Part shown: one piece after another, positions 52,426 through 62,542 of the stretch | Layout of the letters: every line of letters starts with the position of its first letter | Position numbering within the stretch: position 1 is the stretch's first letter | The notes under the pieces: generated by a model | The model's database searches: none | What the model was told of the DNA's origin: nothing | The model's input: only the letters and a program-made list of their open reading frames with translations | Position numbers and translations under genes: made by a program | From: an uncultured Gammaproteobacteria bacterium | GTDB lineage: Bacteria; Pseudomonadota; Gammaproteobacteria; Pseudomonadales; Pseudohongiellaceae | DNA: 64,000 nucleotides | Assembly: GCA_913060975.1 (NCBI GenBank) | Contig: CAJXVC010000004.1 | Span: forward strand, 186,001-250,000 | Reading direction: 5' to 3'

Positions 52426-53700
52426 TTAACTCTTGGCAATGGCCACCTCACTGCTATAGGAGCGTTCCTCTATCGGCCAGTGTAATGCCGCAGCAGCCAG
52501 CGCCAGAATAATGCCTGCATACCAAATGCCATCGTAGTTGCCAAAGCGTTCATAGAGCCAGCCGCCCAACCAGACACCGCTGAAACTGCCGACTTGATGA
52601 CTGAAGAATACGATGCCGTAGAGAAATGTCATGTAGCGGGTGCCGAAAAACAGGGCAACCAGGCCTGAGGTAGGTGGCACGGTTGCCAACCACAACACAC
52701 CCATCGCCGCACTGAAGGTGAGAATGCTGCCAATGGTGACCGGCAGTACTAAAAAGCCGGTGATGACTACCGCTCGGGCCAAGTAGATATAGGCGAGCAA
52801 TTTGCGCATGGAATACTTGCCACACAGGGTGCCGGAAAAATAGGAACCAAAGATATTGCACAGGCCAATCAGGCTGATACTCCAGGCGCCGACACTGGCT
52901 GAAAAGCCCAGATCGACCACATAGCCAGGCATATGAACAGTGATGAATGCGACGTGAAAACCGCAAACAAAGAATCCAGTGGCTAGCAACGTATAGGATT
53001 TAACTTTGAATGCCTGGCCGGCGATGTGTGACAGCGAGCTATTGTCCGGATTAATTGTTGCTTCGGAATTTATGTCAGTATTTATGTCAGAAACTACGTC
53101 GGGAGTTACATCCGACGTTGCATCGGCCCCACCAAAACGTGCCAGCGGAATAGCCAGAAAAGCCATAAGCAGTGCAGAGAGCCCCAGATACTGGAGTGCG
53201 GAATACCAGCCGACTGCATCGACCAGAACCTGCATGAAGGGCACAACGAGGAATTGGCCAAAGCTTCCCGCTGCCGTGCCTAAACCCAATGCCCAGCCGC
53301 GCTTTTCTTCAGGGACTGCCCTGGCCATCGCTGGTAGCACGATGCCAAATGAAGTGCCTGCCACGCCGGCGCCAACCATGATCCCGGCTGTTGAGATGAT
53401 CGCCAGTTCACTGACCGAGTTGGCCATCAGAAACATGCCCACGGCATACAAGGCGACGCCGCTCAACAACACTTTCAAATTGCCGTATTTATCCGCCAGG
53501 CCACCGGCGATGATGGCGCAGATACCCCAGGACAGGTTCTGCACCGCCAATGCCATCGCCAGCACATCGCGCCCCCATTCTCTGGCCTCTGTCATGGGTT
53601 GCATGAACAGACCAAAGCCGGCGCGATAACCAAAGCTGAGCATCAGCAGCAGGCAGGCGCTGAGCAAAACGGGGACATAGGGGCGCACGGATGAGGGCAT
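52426..53700 (-). CDS. MFS transporter (OFA/monocarboxylate-like)
   Basis: This is a 424-aa transporter with 12 hydrophobic segments. GFGLFMQPMTEAREWGRDVLA and the GGLADKYGNLKVLLSG loop (MFS motif A style) are typical of monocarboxylate/oxalate-formate-type MFS proteins. The central loop (about 195-225) is unusually rich in Asp, Asn and Ser with a repeated VxxDxxTD pattern (TSDVTPDVVSDINTD), a low-complexity linker. I choose the ATG at 53700; a TTG four codons upstream is possible. Substrate unknown, possibly an organic acid. Confidence 0.88.
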   Translation of the reverse strand: MPSSVRPYVPVLLSACLLLMLSFGYRAGFGLFMQPMTEAREWGRDVLAMALAVQNLSWGICAIIAGGLADKYGNLKVLLSGVALYAVGMFLMANSVSELAIISTAGIMVGAGVAGTSFGIVLPAMARAVPEEKRGWALGLGTAAGSFGQFLVVPFMQVLVDAVGWYSALQYLGLSALLMAFLAIPLARFGGADATSDVTPDVVSDINTDINSEATINPDNSSLSHIAGQAFKVKSYTLLATGFFVCGFHVAFITVHMPGYVVDLGFSASVGAWSISLIGLCNIFGSYFSGTLCGKYSMRKLLAYIYLARAVVITGFLVLPVTIGSILTFSAAMGVLWLATVPPTSGLVALFFGTRYMTFLYGIVFFSHQVGSFSGVWLGGWLYERFGNYDGIWYAGIILALAAAALHWPIEERSYSSEVAIAKS

Positions 53701-53790
53701 GAAGATGACCAACCTGTTTGAGCAAGTAAGCCGACATCATGACCTGACAGTGCTGAGTGTCAGTTAGTAAGAGTGGGCAGTTTTTGAAAA

Positions 53791-55065
53791 CTAGCCGAAG
53801 ATGCCGGTGAATATAGTGAAGAAGATAATGGACAAGAATGCGCCAATGGGCAAGGTCACGACCCAGGAGACGAAGATTTTGCCAACCATGCTGAGGTTGA
53901 GTGCACCGATTCCTCGCGCCAGCCCGACTCCCAGAACGGCGCCGACCAGCGTGTGGGTTGTTGACACAGGAATACCGGTTCCTGAAGCGATGACTACCGT
54001 GGTCGCGGCTGCGAGCTCTGCGGCAAAGCCGCGGCTGGGTGTGAGTTCGGTAATGTTACGGCCTATGGTAGCGATGACTCTGTGTCCCCACATCGCCAGA
54101 CCTGCGACTATTCCCCCACCGCCGAGCAAGAGAATCCACATCGGCAGAGCTGATTGGGTATCAAAGACGCCGCCGCTGGCGATGACACTGTTGACGGCGG
54201 CCAAAGGACCAATGGCATTGGCGACGTCATTGGAGCCATGCGCAAAAGCCATGGAGCAGGCGGTGAAGATCATTAACACGCCAAACACCCGCTCTACACT
54301 TTTGAAGCGCTCATCGAGATTGTCTTCGGGGACATTGTGAATCCTTTTAAGCATCGCTATGCCAACTGCCATCGCAACAGCGCCGATTAACAGAGAGACC
54401 AGCAGGCTTTGCATAAAGGTGATCTCAAGGCCGACGTGGCTGAGTCCCTTGACGAGTGTCACCATGCCGATGATGAAGCCAACCAGGAAAATATAGTAGG
54501 GCACATATTTTTTGGCATTGGCGAAGGGATCGTCAGTCGATAGAACTAACTTCTGCACTGTCATAAACAGCACAAAGGCGATGGTGCCTGAAAAGACCGG
54601 AGAGATGACCCAGCTCGCCACAATAGAACCGACCTGACCCCACATCACGGCGTCGACGGAAATGCCCACTACGGCAAAACCTACAATGGCACCGATAATT
54701 GAATGCGTAGTCGAAACCGGCCAGCCAAACTTGGATGCCACTAACAGCCAAATGCCAGCAGCCAGGAGTGATGACAGCATGCCGAACACAAGTAATTCCG
54801 GTTGTTCGTCAAATCCTGCCGCCTCGGCATCGATGATGCCGCTGCGTATGGTTGAGGTGACTTCGCCTCCGGCTAACCAGGCGCCGGTAAATTCGAAGAT
54901 CATCGCAATGATGATTGCCTGCTTGATCGTAATCGCTTTGGCGCCAACGGACGTACCCATGGCATTGGCTACATCATTGGCACCCACGCCCCAGGCCATA
55001 AAGAAGCCAAACACACAGGCAAGAATAAGAAGCAGGAATCCGTACTGCGTTATAACATCTGACAT
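53791..55065 (-). CDS. PiT family inorganic phosphate transporter
   Basis: The 424-aa membrane protein shows the duplicated PiT domain: GANDVANAMGTSVGAKAIT near the N-terminus and GSNDVANAIGPLAAVNS in the second half, with SGTGIPVSTTHTLVGAVLG. About 10-11 hydrophobic segments are present. PiT proteins couple phosphate (as a metal complex) to H+ or Na+. The DUF47 gene upstream, 36 bases apart, is the usual partner, so the two form one operon. Confidence 0.95.
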   Translation of the reverse strand: MSDVITQYGFLLLILACVFGFFMAWGVGANDVANAMGTSVGAKAITIKQAIIIAMIFEFTGAWLAGGEVTSTIRSGIIDAEAAGFDEQPELLVFGMLSSLLAAGIWLLVASKFGWPVSTTHSIIGAIVGFAVVGISVDAVMWGQVGSIVASWVISPVFSGTIAFVLFMTVQKLVLSTDDPFANAKKYVPYYIFLVGFIIGMVTLVKGLSHVGLEITFMQSLLVSLLIGAVAMAVGIAMLKRIHNVPEDNLDERFKSVERVFGVLMIFTACSMAFAHGSNDVANAIGPLAAVNSVIASGGVFDTQSALPMWILLLGGGGIVAGLAMWGHRVIATIGRNITELTPSRGFAAELAAATTVVIASGTGIPVSTTHTLVGAVLGVGLARGIGALNLSMVGKIFVSWVVTLPIGAFLSIIFFTIFTGIFG

Positions 55066-55101
55066 TAGTTAGTGATCTCGTCCGCTTTGTTTTTCTTGTT
55101 A

Positions 55102-55779
55102 TTAGTAGTGCGCCATTAATAGCAAAAGGTGACCACCAACCCGATGTGAAGTAGTCATGATATTTCCTACCTTACTGATGATTTTATACAGGAACATGAC
55201 TTCAACTGCCGGGAGTGACTTTTCATGCTCAAATAACAGTTTGTTCAACGCAAATTCACGTTCAGCACACTGTTCTTCCATGTCATCCAGTTGACTGACC
55301 AGGCTATCAACCAGTTCGACTTCCTTGCCACGAAAGCCGGTTATGAGTAGTTCATCGAGTTCATTGATTGCCTTCTTGGCCTGAATGGACGTTTCCAGAT
55401 TGGCATGAAAATAATCCATGAAAGGCTGAACGAGAGGCTCGGGAATTTGTAACTTACGCATGATGACCAGATCCGCGATGTCCTTGGATGTGTTGGCCAT
55501 GCGATCCTGAATGCGTAATAGCTCAAGCAAATCGGATCTTGCGAAAGGTAGGAAAATGCTTCTTGGCAGATGGCAACGAATATCGCGCTTGATAGCGTCT
55601 GATTCGGCTTCGGCGACGACGATGAGATCACGAATTTCGTTGGCTTTGTCCCAGTCGTTTGCCAGGCAAGCCTGAAAAAACTCACCGAGTTTGCCAACGC
55701 TGCCCTGAGCGATTTTCATATGCTCTTCGATAGGCTTGATCGGGGAGCGACCAAACAGAGCGCCAATAGGGTTTGCCAT
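55102..55779 (-). CDS. DUF47 / PhoU-like (TIGR00153) phosphate-transport accessory protein
   Basis: This 225-aa helical protein of the DUF47 family is related to PhoU. It starts ANPIGALFGRSPIKPIEEHM and includes the RSIFLPFARSDLLELLRIQDRMAN block with acidic and His residues for metal binding. It is encoded immediately upstream of the PiT gene and probably controls its activity. The ATG at 55779 is used, after AGGGAATTC; a longer reading from 55839 is less likely. Confidence 0.92.
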   Translation of the reverse strand: MANPIGALFGRSPIKPIEEHMKIAQGSVGKLGEFFQACLANDWDKANEIRDLIVVAEAESDAIKRDIRCHLPRSIFLPFARSDLLELLRIQDRMANTSKDIADLVIMRKLQIPEPLVQPFMDYFHANLETSIQAKKAINELDELLITGFRGKEVELVDSLVSQLDDMEEQCAEREFALNKLLFEHEKSLPAVEVMFLYKIISKVGNIMTTSHRVGGHLLLLMAHY

Positions 55780-56475
<696 letters not shown>

Positions 56476-56565
56476 ATTTCTTGAATTCGTTTGATAAGTA
56501 ATATGCCTGCGCTGGCTTGGTAGCGTAGCTGCAATTCAGCATGAATGTCATATGAGGGAATTGTT

Positions 56566-57834
56566 ATGAGCGCTGCAGATAACCAGTCAGGCAATCAATC
56601 TCGCTGGAGCATGGTCGGCAAAGACCCATACAGTATTCCGCTTGATGAAATTGATTTGTCGCACCCTGGCATCTGGCAAGCTAATGAGTTTTTGCCTTTT
56701 CTCGCGCGGCTCCGCAAGGAAGCGCCAGTGCATTATTGCCGCCAGTCAGCAGTCGGGCCTTACTGGTCGATCATGAAGTACGCCGATATCATGACGGTCG
56801 ATACCTCACCTGATATCTATTCTTCTGAACCCACGGTTGGCATTGTGGATACCTTCGAAGAATTTACTTTGCCAATGTTTATCGCCATGGACCCACCCAA
56901 GCATGATGTGCAGCGCAAGATCGTGCAGCCTGTGGTGGCACCGGACAATCTGAAGCGCATGGAGTCCCTCATTCGGCAGCGCGTCTGTACAATTCTTGAT
57001 GAGTTGCCGGTCGGTGAAGAATTCGATTGGGTCAAGCATGTATCGATTGAGTTAACGACTCAGATGCTGGCGACGCTATTCGATTTTCCTTTCGAGGATC
57101 GCCACAAATTGACTTACTGGTCTGATGTGGCAACAGCCATTCCGGGCGGCGGTGTTGTTAATTCCCAGGAAGAACGTTGGGAGGCAGTACAGGAATGTCT
57201 GGGGTACTTCACACGACTTTGGAATGAGCGCGTAAATAGCGAGCCTGGCAATGATCTGATATCCATGCTGGCTCATGGCGATGCGACTCGCAACATGCCG
57301 CCTATGGAGTATCTGGGCAATATCATCCTGTTGATAGTAGGCGGCAATGACACAACGCGCAATTCCCTCACTGGCGGTGTGCTGGCACTGAATGAAACCC
57401 CTGCCGAATATGACAAGCTGCGCAATGATGTGAGCCTGATACCCAATATGGTCTCGGAGATCATTCGCTGGCAAACGCCATTGGCTTATATGCGGCGTAC
57501 CGCCAAAGTTGATACTGATCTGGGTGGTCAGCAGATCAAGGCCGGTGACAAGGTTGTGATGTGGTATGCCTCTGGTAATCGTGATGAAGAGGCTATAGAG
57601 AAGGCGGATGATTTTTTGATTGATCGACCGCGTGCGCGCCAGCATTTGTCGTTCGGTTTTGGCCTGCATCGTTGCATGGGCAATCGTCTGGCCGAGATGC
57701 AGCTGCGCATCGTCTGGGAAGAGATCATGCTGCGTTTTCAAGAAGTCGAAGTCGTGGGCGAGCCACAGCGGGTCTATTCGAGTTTCGTCAAGGGCTATAC
57801 GCACATGCCTGTGGTACTACACCCCAAGGCGTAA
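56566..57834 (+). CDS. Cytochrome P450, CYP153-like (alkane hydroxylase type)
   Basis: This soluble 422-aa P450 has the I-helix GGNDTTRNS (oxygen activation), the ExxR motif in EIIRW, the PLAYMRRTA region and the heme loop LSFGFGLHRCMGNRLAE with axial Cys370. From memory these match CYP153, which hydroxylates the terminal carbon of medium-chain alkanes or fatty acids. The ATG at 56566 follows GAGGGAATTG; an upstream start seven codons earlier is open. The upstream ferredoxin is the likely redox partner. Products would feed into the beta-oxidation genes elsewhere in the window. Confidence 0.93.
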   Translation: MSAADNQSGNQSRWSMVGKDPYSIPLDEIDLSHPGIWQANEFLPFLARLRKEAPVHYCRQSAVGPYWSIMKYADIMTVDTSPDIYSSEPTVGIVDTFEEFTLPMFIAMDPPKHDVQRKIVQPVVAPDNLKRMESLIRQRVCTILDELPVGEEFDWVKHVSIELTTQMLATLFDFPFEDRHKLTYWSDVATAIPGGGVVNSQEERWEAVQECLGYFTRLWNERVNSEPGNDLISMLAHGDATRNMPPMEYLGNIILLIVGGNDTTRNSLTGGVLALNETPAEYDKLRNDVSLIPNMVSEIIRWQTPLAYMRRTAKVDTDLGGQQIKAGDKVVMWYASGNRDEEAIEKADDFLIDRPRARQHLSFGFGLHRCMGNRLAEMQLRIVWEEIMLRFQEVEVVGEPQRVYSSFVKGYTHMPVVLHPKA

Positions 57835-57848
57835 TCTGAACTTATCTG

Positions 57849-58889
57849 CTAGTCAGCAGGCACCACATAGAACAAACAGTCGTTGCGCGCGATTTCCGGG
57901 TTAGTGGTGACCATGAACAATTTCAGTTTGCGCCGCGGGAACAAAGCTTCATCACGCAATTCAAAATACTCATGCAATTGTTGTTCGCCATCCTGATTAC
58001 GCAGTGTCAGGTTGCCCTTGAGTGTACCTGACACAAAACCCAGTTGATTTTCAGGTGTGACATAACCGAAGTTGTAGGATTCGATGCTGGGTAGCAAGGT
58101 CACTCCGTCGCGCAATAAATTCGTTTTTCCGTAGGCGATTGCGCTGGACTCGGTCAGCTCCATGCGTATCGGATGATGAAAAAACTCCAGTGTCAGGTCG
58201 CCATGGCGCTGGTTCAGAATGTCGGGCAGGGTCATATAGCGTGACAGTCCGGTAACAGCCACGCGGTTTGCTTCATCATCTTCTGCACCCCCGCATTCAA
58301 TAGTCACGGTTGGTAATAGCGTGTCGCTAATTTCCATCAATGCCCCGAGCGACAAGTCGGTCACGATCATGCGATGTGAAAACAGAGATACCAATGCATC
58401 ATGTTTTTCATCCATAAAAGTAGTCACGCCAAAGGACGGGCTGGAGCCCGATGTATTGTGGACGTCGATCAGGCATTCGGGGTCCAGTGACTTTATTTTA
58501 TTGAGCAGGGCCAGCGCCAGCTGATCCTGATGGGAATCATCATACGGAGGTTTGAAGCAGCGGTTAATGTCCTTGTGGTGCGGCAGCATGCGGTAGATAA
58601 ATCCGGGCCCCTGCTTGGCGGCATCAACACTGAGGATGAACAAGTGAATGTCCATTACCGGCTTGATATCTTGCGCCAGCAGGTGATGTATCGCAATTAA
58701 TCCGGAAGGCTCATTGCCGTGTAGCAGAGTGGCTACTGCGCGACAGCGATTGCTTTGCTGGCCTGATAGCTTGATGTGGGTCGGACCTTCGAGCAAGTCG
58801 AGAAACTCCCGGACGGTTTTGCCGACTGCTTCAGGCTCTGGGTCGGGCCAATAATGAAAAGCGTCAACGTGTCTTACAATGTTGTTCAT
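57849..58889 (-). CDS. Succinylglutamate desuccinylase/aspartoacylase family hydrolase
   Basis: This 346-aa zinc hydrolase is related to AstE and aspartoacylase (M14-like fold): LLHGNEPSG holds the first zinc ligands, LIDVHNTSGSSP the His/Asn, and TIECGGAEDDE the catalytic Glu. The ATG at 58889 overlaps the previous gene's stop as ATGA; a GTG two codons earlier is also open. The tight link with a glutamate-cysteine ligase-like gene suggests the substrate is an N-acyl amino acid or glutamyl compound. It is not part of a typical ast arginine-succinyl operon. Confidence 0.85.
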   Translation of the reverse strand: MNNIVRHVDAFHYWPDPEPEAVGKTVREFLDLLEGPTHIKLSGQQSNRCRAVATLLHGNEPSGLIAIHHLLAQDIKPVMDIHLFILSVDAAKQGPGFIYRMLPHHKDINRCFKPPYDDSHQDQLALALLNKIKSLDPECLIDVHNTSGSSPSFGVTTFMDEKHDALVSLFSHRMIVTDLSLGALMEISDTLLPTVTIECGGAEDDEANRVAVTGLSRYMTLPDILNQRHGDLTLEFFHHPIRMELTESSAIAYGKTNLLRDGVTLLPSIESYNFGYVTPENQLGFVSGTLKGNLTLRNQDGEQQLHEYFELRDEALFPRRKLKLFMVTTNPEIARNDCLFYVVPAD

Positions 58890-60361
58890 TGCCACTGCGC
58901 TACCGGAACATTATCGGCGCTATTTTTTTGATATTGCTGATACATGGCGATCAGGGCGTCCTGCTTATGCATGTTTTTGCGCAGTTCAGCCAGCTTGGTC
59001 AATTGCCATTGTGCGCCCGTTTGACGGGTGGTGAGTCGCTGCTTGAGTATATCGATGAGCGGTGCGAAATCTTCGCGGATAAACCCCATTGATTCAAGTT
59101 GGTCGGGAATCTCCGGCAGTAGTTTTTCGAGTATGTCTGCCACAGGAAAGTATTCCGGCTGACTCTGCTCCAATGAAGGCCAGAATAGTTCTGCGTCCAT
59201 GCCTTGTTGTGCAGCGCGATAGAAATTGGCCGTGCAATAAGTAAATGGCATGGCCGGCAACAGATCGCGCACTTTGCTTTGCATCAGTCTTGCCAGGCCG
59301 ATAGCCAAAGCTGCATTGGCGAGCATATCTTTCATTGTGGGGCCAGCAGGCAGCGCTCGCATTTCGATGCGCAAGTGACCACCATCGGCGGGATCGAAGA
59401 CAGGCCTGTTCCACCACCATATTGACCCCTGATGCATACGCAATTCCTTCAATTCCGGAGTGCCGCCAGCCTTGGCGACGGCCACAGGATCTTCTTCGTC
59501 GACGATTGGCAGGATAGGGCGGTATAGCAAGGTGGCTTCAGCGAACAATTCAAATGCACCATTACGAATCCAGTTGGTGCCGAAGTTGACGCGGGCTGGG
59601 ATCGGATGCAGTGAATCTTTTGGCCGGCAATCGATAGATTGTTTGAAAAGCGGGATACGCGTTTCCTGCCAAAGGCGATGACCGAACAGCGTTGGCGAAT
59701 TGGCAGCCATCGCTACTACAAGCGGTGTAACCAGCTGCACGGCGTTATAGAAGTCGGTGAACTCTTCCGGTGGTACCCGCAGGTGAATCTGGAACGATGT
59801 GTTTGCTCCTTCCAATGTCACATCATCCATTGCCAACTGCAGTATTTCTTCGCCTTCCAGAGCAATGGTAAAAGGTCCGCCCCGTATTTCAGTCAAAGCT
59901 TTGGTCAGTGCTTCAAAGCGATCGAGAGGGGTCATGGCATGATAGCCGGTATCTGATTGTTGTAATGTAGGCAGGATGCCGACGGGCACGACTTTGCCTT
60001 CCCATTGCGCCGCGCAGGCGTTGATTTTATTGATTGCTTTGAGGGCTTCTGCTTCAGTTTTTGCGAAGCAGTGATCCTTGATCATGCAGGGGCTGAAATT
60101 GTATTCCAGATTGTAGCGATTTAATTCCAGCGTTAGTTGCGGGTCGTTGAGTTGCTTCTGGATTTCCTGATTGACGTGTAGCGGTCTGCCTTGGCCATCC
60201 ACAATATACAATTCCAATTCAGCACCAAACGACAATTCCCCAGCACCAAAGCCAGGGCGGGCCAGAAGAATCTCCAGAGCTTCGAGATTGGCGCGCAGTT
60301 TTTGCGAAAAAGCCGTGAAATCGGCTTCACTGAAATCAAGCTGCTTAATGCTTTGCCCCAT
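58886..60361 (-). CDS. Glutamate-cysteine ligase family protein (GCS2-like)
   Basis: This 491-aa ATP-grasp-like ligase resembles the GCS2 family of glutamate-cysteine ligases: FGAELELYIVDGQG (Glu-rich metal site), LELNRYNLEYNFSP, ANTSFQIHLRVPPEEF, and GGHLRIEMRALPAGPT. It may join glutamate to cysteine or another amine. The coupled gene downstream encodes an amidohydrolase-like protein, and together they could make and recycle a gamma-glutamyl or acyl-amino compound. AAAGGAGACTGC precedes the ATG. Whether it is the organism's glutathione enzyme cannot be told. Confidence 0.82.
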   Translation of the reverse strand: MGQSIKQLDFSEADFTAFSQKLRANLEALEILLARPGFGAGELSFGAELELYIVDGQGRPLHVNQEIQKQLNDPQLTLELNRYNLEYNFSPCMIKDHCFAKTEAEALKAINKINACAAQWEGKVVPVGILPTLQQSDTGYHAMTPLDRFEALTKALTEIRGGPFTIALEGEEILQLAMDDVTLEGANTSFQIHLRVPPEEFTDFYNAVQLVTPLVVAMAANSPTLFGHRLWQETRIPLFKQSIDCRPKDSLHPIPARVNFGTNWIRNGAFELFAEATLLYRPILPIVDEEDPVAVAKAGGTPELKELRMHQGSIWWWNRPVFDPADGGHLRIEMRALPAGPTMKDMLANAALAIGLARLMQSKVRDLLPAMPFTYCTANFYRAAQQGMDAELFWPSLEQSQPEYFPVADILEKLLPEIPDQLESMGFIREDFAPLIDILKQRLTTRQTGAQWQLTKLAELRKNMHKQDALIAMYQQYQKNSADNVPVAQWQ

Positions 60362-60525
60362 GCAGTCTCCTTTGGCACTGAAATGACAGTCAGTAATTTA
60401 GAGTAGCAGTTTTAATTGAGCAGGGGAAAGTATTCGGGGGTGGGCAGTTGTAGCAAAGTGTGAGAGATCGATTGCTATTATTTCGATAATCAGGAATCTG
60501 TGGCGCTGAAAGATATTGATATGAA

Positions 60526-62505
60526 CTAAGCGCCAAATATATTTTCTTTGTCTGTGCGTACAAAGCGGCTATTACCATCCCGGCGCGTAAAACCTATACG
60601 ATCAAAATACTCAAGTAGATCGATACATAAATTGCGGCCGATACCGGTGGCGTCACGAAATTCGATGACAGAAAACCCTTCATTCTCTTCAGCTTGTGCG
60701 GCGAGTGACTCGGTAAATTCAGCCAGTTCGATAATGGTTTGTGGCAAATAATGTCGATTGTGAGCCACGCGGACAAGATGGCCTGAAAGCGTCAGTTCTT
60801 TCATTGAAGATTCCAGCTTCTCCAGAGGAATGTTGGTCAATGCCACCAGTTCTCGCGTACGAGGAGCTACCCGACCGGCGGCAAGTAAATGCGGTTCCAG
60901 CTCCTGGAAAAATTTCTCCTGCAGAATGCCGAGAGCGACCTGATGTTGTGGTAAATGCAGACTCGTTCCAGTGCGGATGATATCGGCATGTTTAAGCAGG
61001 TATTCGATGATGTACTGCAGAAAACCATGGGAGCCTTTGTAGGCAATGGTTCCGGCCAGTGACATGGTTGACATGCCCTGCTGTTCCGGGTGTGCGCTGT
61101 GATGCGTAGCGAGCGTATCGAGAATTTGCGTGCGCAATGCATCTAGATAGCCTCTCTGCAACGCCAGTTGATTATTGCCGGATTTGAGTAAGATTATGTC
61201 TGAAGTCTCCGGCGCCATGAGTTCGTCCAGACATTCTTGGACGGCGGAGTCAGTCAGATTGCGATTGGCCGCGAACAATTGCAGGTCGACGCCGGAAGAG
61301 GCCAGTGCTATCAGTTGGCCGAGGGCTTGCTCGGTGTCATTATCCTGCGCGCGCAGCCATTGCCGGCGCTGTTCAGAATCTCGGCCGCGCCGAGGAACTC
61401 GATTGTCCAGAACCAGACCGCCACCGAGCGTTTTACTCGCCGAAGGATCGCGAATAACAAAGCGGTCACCGTGATGCACCGTTAGTGGTTCGCCGCAATA
61501 AAGCTGATAAAGCGCTGGTGGCGTCGTATCGAGACAGCGAAGAATCGCAGTGCAATGTGTCGCTCCGATGTGCAAATGGTATTGTGCTGTTGATTTGATC
61601 GCATGCTCTTCCAGCCAGTGAATTTTGCTATCGAAGCGGCGTGTAGGCACAATCGCCGGACCTGCTGTTAGATAGTCACCACGCCATACAGTGCGCGACG
61701 GTAAAGTGATATTGAGCGCCGCGCGTTGCGAACGCCCCACCGATTGAATGTCGACCTCATGCAGACGCATGTTTTTGATGCGCAGCTTTTCGCCAGAGCG
61801 TGTGTGTCGCAGTTCTAATGTCGCTTCCAGATTGCCATCAATCATCGTCCCGGTCACGATAGTGCCGAGTCCTTTGGTGGAAAAACTTCGGTCTACCAAA
61901 AAACGCGGGTGTTTTTGTAAATCTTCGGCGCTGTTATTGCTATCGCTTTGTGTCAGAGCAAGCAGGGCGGTTTCTACATCGCCTATGCCACTACCGTTGA
62001 TGTTGGAAACAGCAATGATGTCAGCACTATCCAGAAAGCTTCCCTTGCATAGCGCAGTAATTGACGAGCGCACTTCGGCAACGCGCTCGGCGCTGCAGCG
62101 ATCGATCTTGGTCAGGACGACGAGGCCCGTTTCAATTCCCATTAGCTGCAAGATGGCGAGATGTTCCCGAGTCTGCGGCATAATGCCGTCATCAGCAGCA
62201 ATGACCAGCATGGCATAACGTACGGAACCAACACCAGAAACCATATTGGCAATAAAGTCCGCATGGCCGGGTACATCGACAAAGCCAAGTGTCATTGCCT
62301 CATCGGCAACAACATGTTGGGCATAGGCAAAGCCGGGATTGATGCTTAGTCCGCGCGCCTTTTCTTCGGCGAGTGTGTCGGTATCTTTGCCAGTGAGCTG
62401 TCTGACCAATGAGGTTTTGCCATGATCGACATGGCCAGCTGTGGCGATGATGGCCGCTTGTTGCGAGGGCAGCGGCTGTTCGTAGAGCGCGGGTTTCATG
62501 GGCAT
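60526..62505 (-). CDS. selB: Selenocysteine-specific elongation factor SelB
   Basis: SelB delivers Sec-tRNA to the ribosome at UGA codons bearing a SECIS. The 659-aa protein has the GTPase domain (TAGHVDHGKTSLV at about 22-34, DVPGHADFI, VLTKIDRC), two beta barrels, and four winged-helix repeats at the C-terminus ending FSVIEFRDATGIGRNLC, which bind the SECIS hairpin. Two starts, 62505 and 62499, are possible. It agrees with selC and the UGA-containing gene in this window. selA and selD are not seen here. Confidence 0.96.
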   Translation of the reverse strand: MPMKPALYEQPLPSQQAAIIATAGHVDHGKTSLVRQLTGKDTDTLAEEKARGLSINPGFAYAQHVVADEAMTLGFVDVPGHADFIANMVSGVGSVRYAMLVIAADDGIMPQTREHLAILQLMGIETGLVVLTKIDRCSAERVAEVRSSITALCKGSFLDSADIIAVSNINGSGIGDVETALLALTQSDSNNSAEDLQKHPRFLVDRSFSTKGLGTIVTGTMIDGNLEATLELRHTRSGEKLRIKNMRLHEVDIQSVGRSQRAALNITLPSRTVWRGDYLTAGPAIVPTRRFDSKIHWLEEHAIKSTAQYHLHIGATHCTAILRCLDTTPPALYQLYCGEPLTVHHGDRFVIRDPSASKTLGGGLVLDNRVPRRGRDSEQRRQWLRAQDNDTEQALGQLIALASSGVDLQLFAANRNLTDSAVQECLDELMAPETSDIILLKSGNNQLALQRGYLDALRTQILDTLATHHSAHPEQQGMSTMSLAGTIAYKGSHGFLQYIIEYLLKHADIIRTGTSLHLPQHQVALGILQEKFFQELEPHLLAAGRVAPRTRELVALTNIPLEKLESSMKELTLSGHLVRVAHNRHYLPQTIIELAEFTESLAAQAEENEGFSVIEFRDATGIGRNLCIDLLEYFDRIGFTRRDGNSRFVRTDKENIFGA

Positions 62506-62542
62506 CGCTAGTTGACTGTGGGAAGTTGCAGTGTAGCGAAGC

